A DNA stretch of 64,000 nt from positions 1 to 64,000 of the forward strand of contig JANSWS010000001.1 in assembly GCA_024743355.1 (NCBI GenBank), in the 5' to 3' direction. Positions 63,701 to 64,000 of the stretch are shown here, one piece after another. The position numbers were made by a program, and so were the translations under genes. This DNA comes from a bacterium. Lineage in GTDB: Bacteria; Planctomycetota; Planctomycetia; Pirellulales; Pirellulaceae. Each line of letters opens with the position of its first letter. Positions within the stretch are counted from its first letter, which is position 1. The notes below the pieces were generated by a model. The model saw nothing but the letters and a program-made list of their open reading frames with translations, searched no databases and had not been told where the DNA came from.

Positions 63701-64000
63701 CCCGCCACCGCGGCCCCCAACCCGGACCCGACGGATCGCCCGACAAAGCCAATCGCCCCGACAAAGCCGATCGCCCGGACGTACCCAGCGACTTGGGCAG
63801 CGGTGATGGCTAGCAATGACAGGATTCGGCGCTGTGGCTGCAAGCGAGTCCGGAGCGGCGGCCGGCTGCGGATCCGGTGGCTGACGGCTAAAGCGGATTA
63901 TTTCTGACAAGTTTTCTACGAAACAATCGTGGCTTGGGTCGCGCGGTGGACGCGTGTGAAATGACGAGGTTTACAACTGGGCAAGCTTTGCGTCCCTGCG
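63701..64000. other. Non-coding end of window, 300 bp
   Basis: No gene seen. An 18-bp unit (CCGACAAAGCCAATCGCC) is repeated in tandem with one mismatch at 63740-63757 and 63758-63775. Otherwise GC-rich sequence with no other feature. Confidence 0.4.

Noticed and set aside
1-64000. tRNA, rRNA, CRISPR arrays, integrases or prophage genes
   Set aside because: Looked for but none was recognised; the only mobile-type gene is the RAYT at 5644.

Overview
The window is about 64 kb of moderately GC-rich DNA from a planctomycete, most likely of the Pirellulaceae (Rhodopirellula/Blastopirellula group). The clues are the Planctomycetes/Verrucomicrobia-type microcompartment operon, an ECF sigma factor next to a very large zinc-finger Ser/Thr kinase, an SHD1-like domain, PQQ-type propeller and HAF-repeat exported proteins, and a glycine-rich secreted protein with a poly-aspartate stretch. 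No rRNA, tRNA, CRISPR array or prophage was seen. All assignments were made by eye from motifs; no database search was run.

Layout. 1-3.6 kb: partial M24 peptidase, guaA, a short thioredoxin-fold ArsC-like gene read through an in-frame TGA (a probable selenoprotein with its own bSECIS hairpin), and a decayed secreted-protein gene. 4.2-11.1 kb: a KAS III-like enzyme, a REP-associated transposase with three inverted REP pairs, transketolase, and an acyl carrier protein followed by a phytoene-desaturase-like oxidoreductase. 11.7-23.1 kb: one tightly packed ten-gene operon joining a chemosensory core (CheW, receptor, CheA-REC hybrid, REC-DUF4388 regulator) to an FHA/coiled-coil protein, a formylglycine-enzyme-like protein, a zinc-ribbon P-loop GTPase-like protein and a protein resembling GTPase-associated protein 1. 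23.2-36.3 kb: mostly housekeeping and envelope genes (MnmC-like methyltransferase, rpe, an inactive-looking histidine phosphatase, accD, a kinase, a glycosyltransferase, exported propeller proteins, an SGNH esterase) and an ECF sigma factor. 36.4-47.0 kb: the giant kinase, a cyclase-family hydrolase, AroH chorismate mutase, an NtrC-type regulator, mutL and a beta-carbonic anhydrase.

47.3-56.3 kb is a complete microcompartment operon on the minus strand: DeoR-type regulator, PduL, two BMC-H, acetate kinase, three BMC-P, aldehyde dehydrogenase, an uncharacterised protein with a targeting-type helix, class II aldolase and a lactate/malate-type dehydrogenase. By analogy with the known planctomycete system it should cleave fuculose/rhamnulose phosphate, contain the lactaldehyde formed, and recover ATP through acyl-CoA, acyl-phosphate and acid. 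56.6-63.7 kb carries a lipoprotein hydrolase, a secreted protein interrupted by TGA, a YaiI/YqxD-like protein, an AraC-methyltransferase fusion, an extremely acidic protein and a dicarboxylate/amino-acid symporter.

The strongest points for follow-up are the UxxC selenoprotein, the chemosensory-GTPase operon, and a dispersed repeat of about 165 bp (three copies) whose internal hairpin varies in sequence but keeps its pairing.
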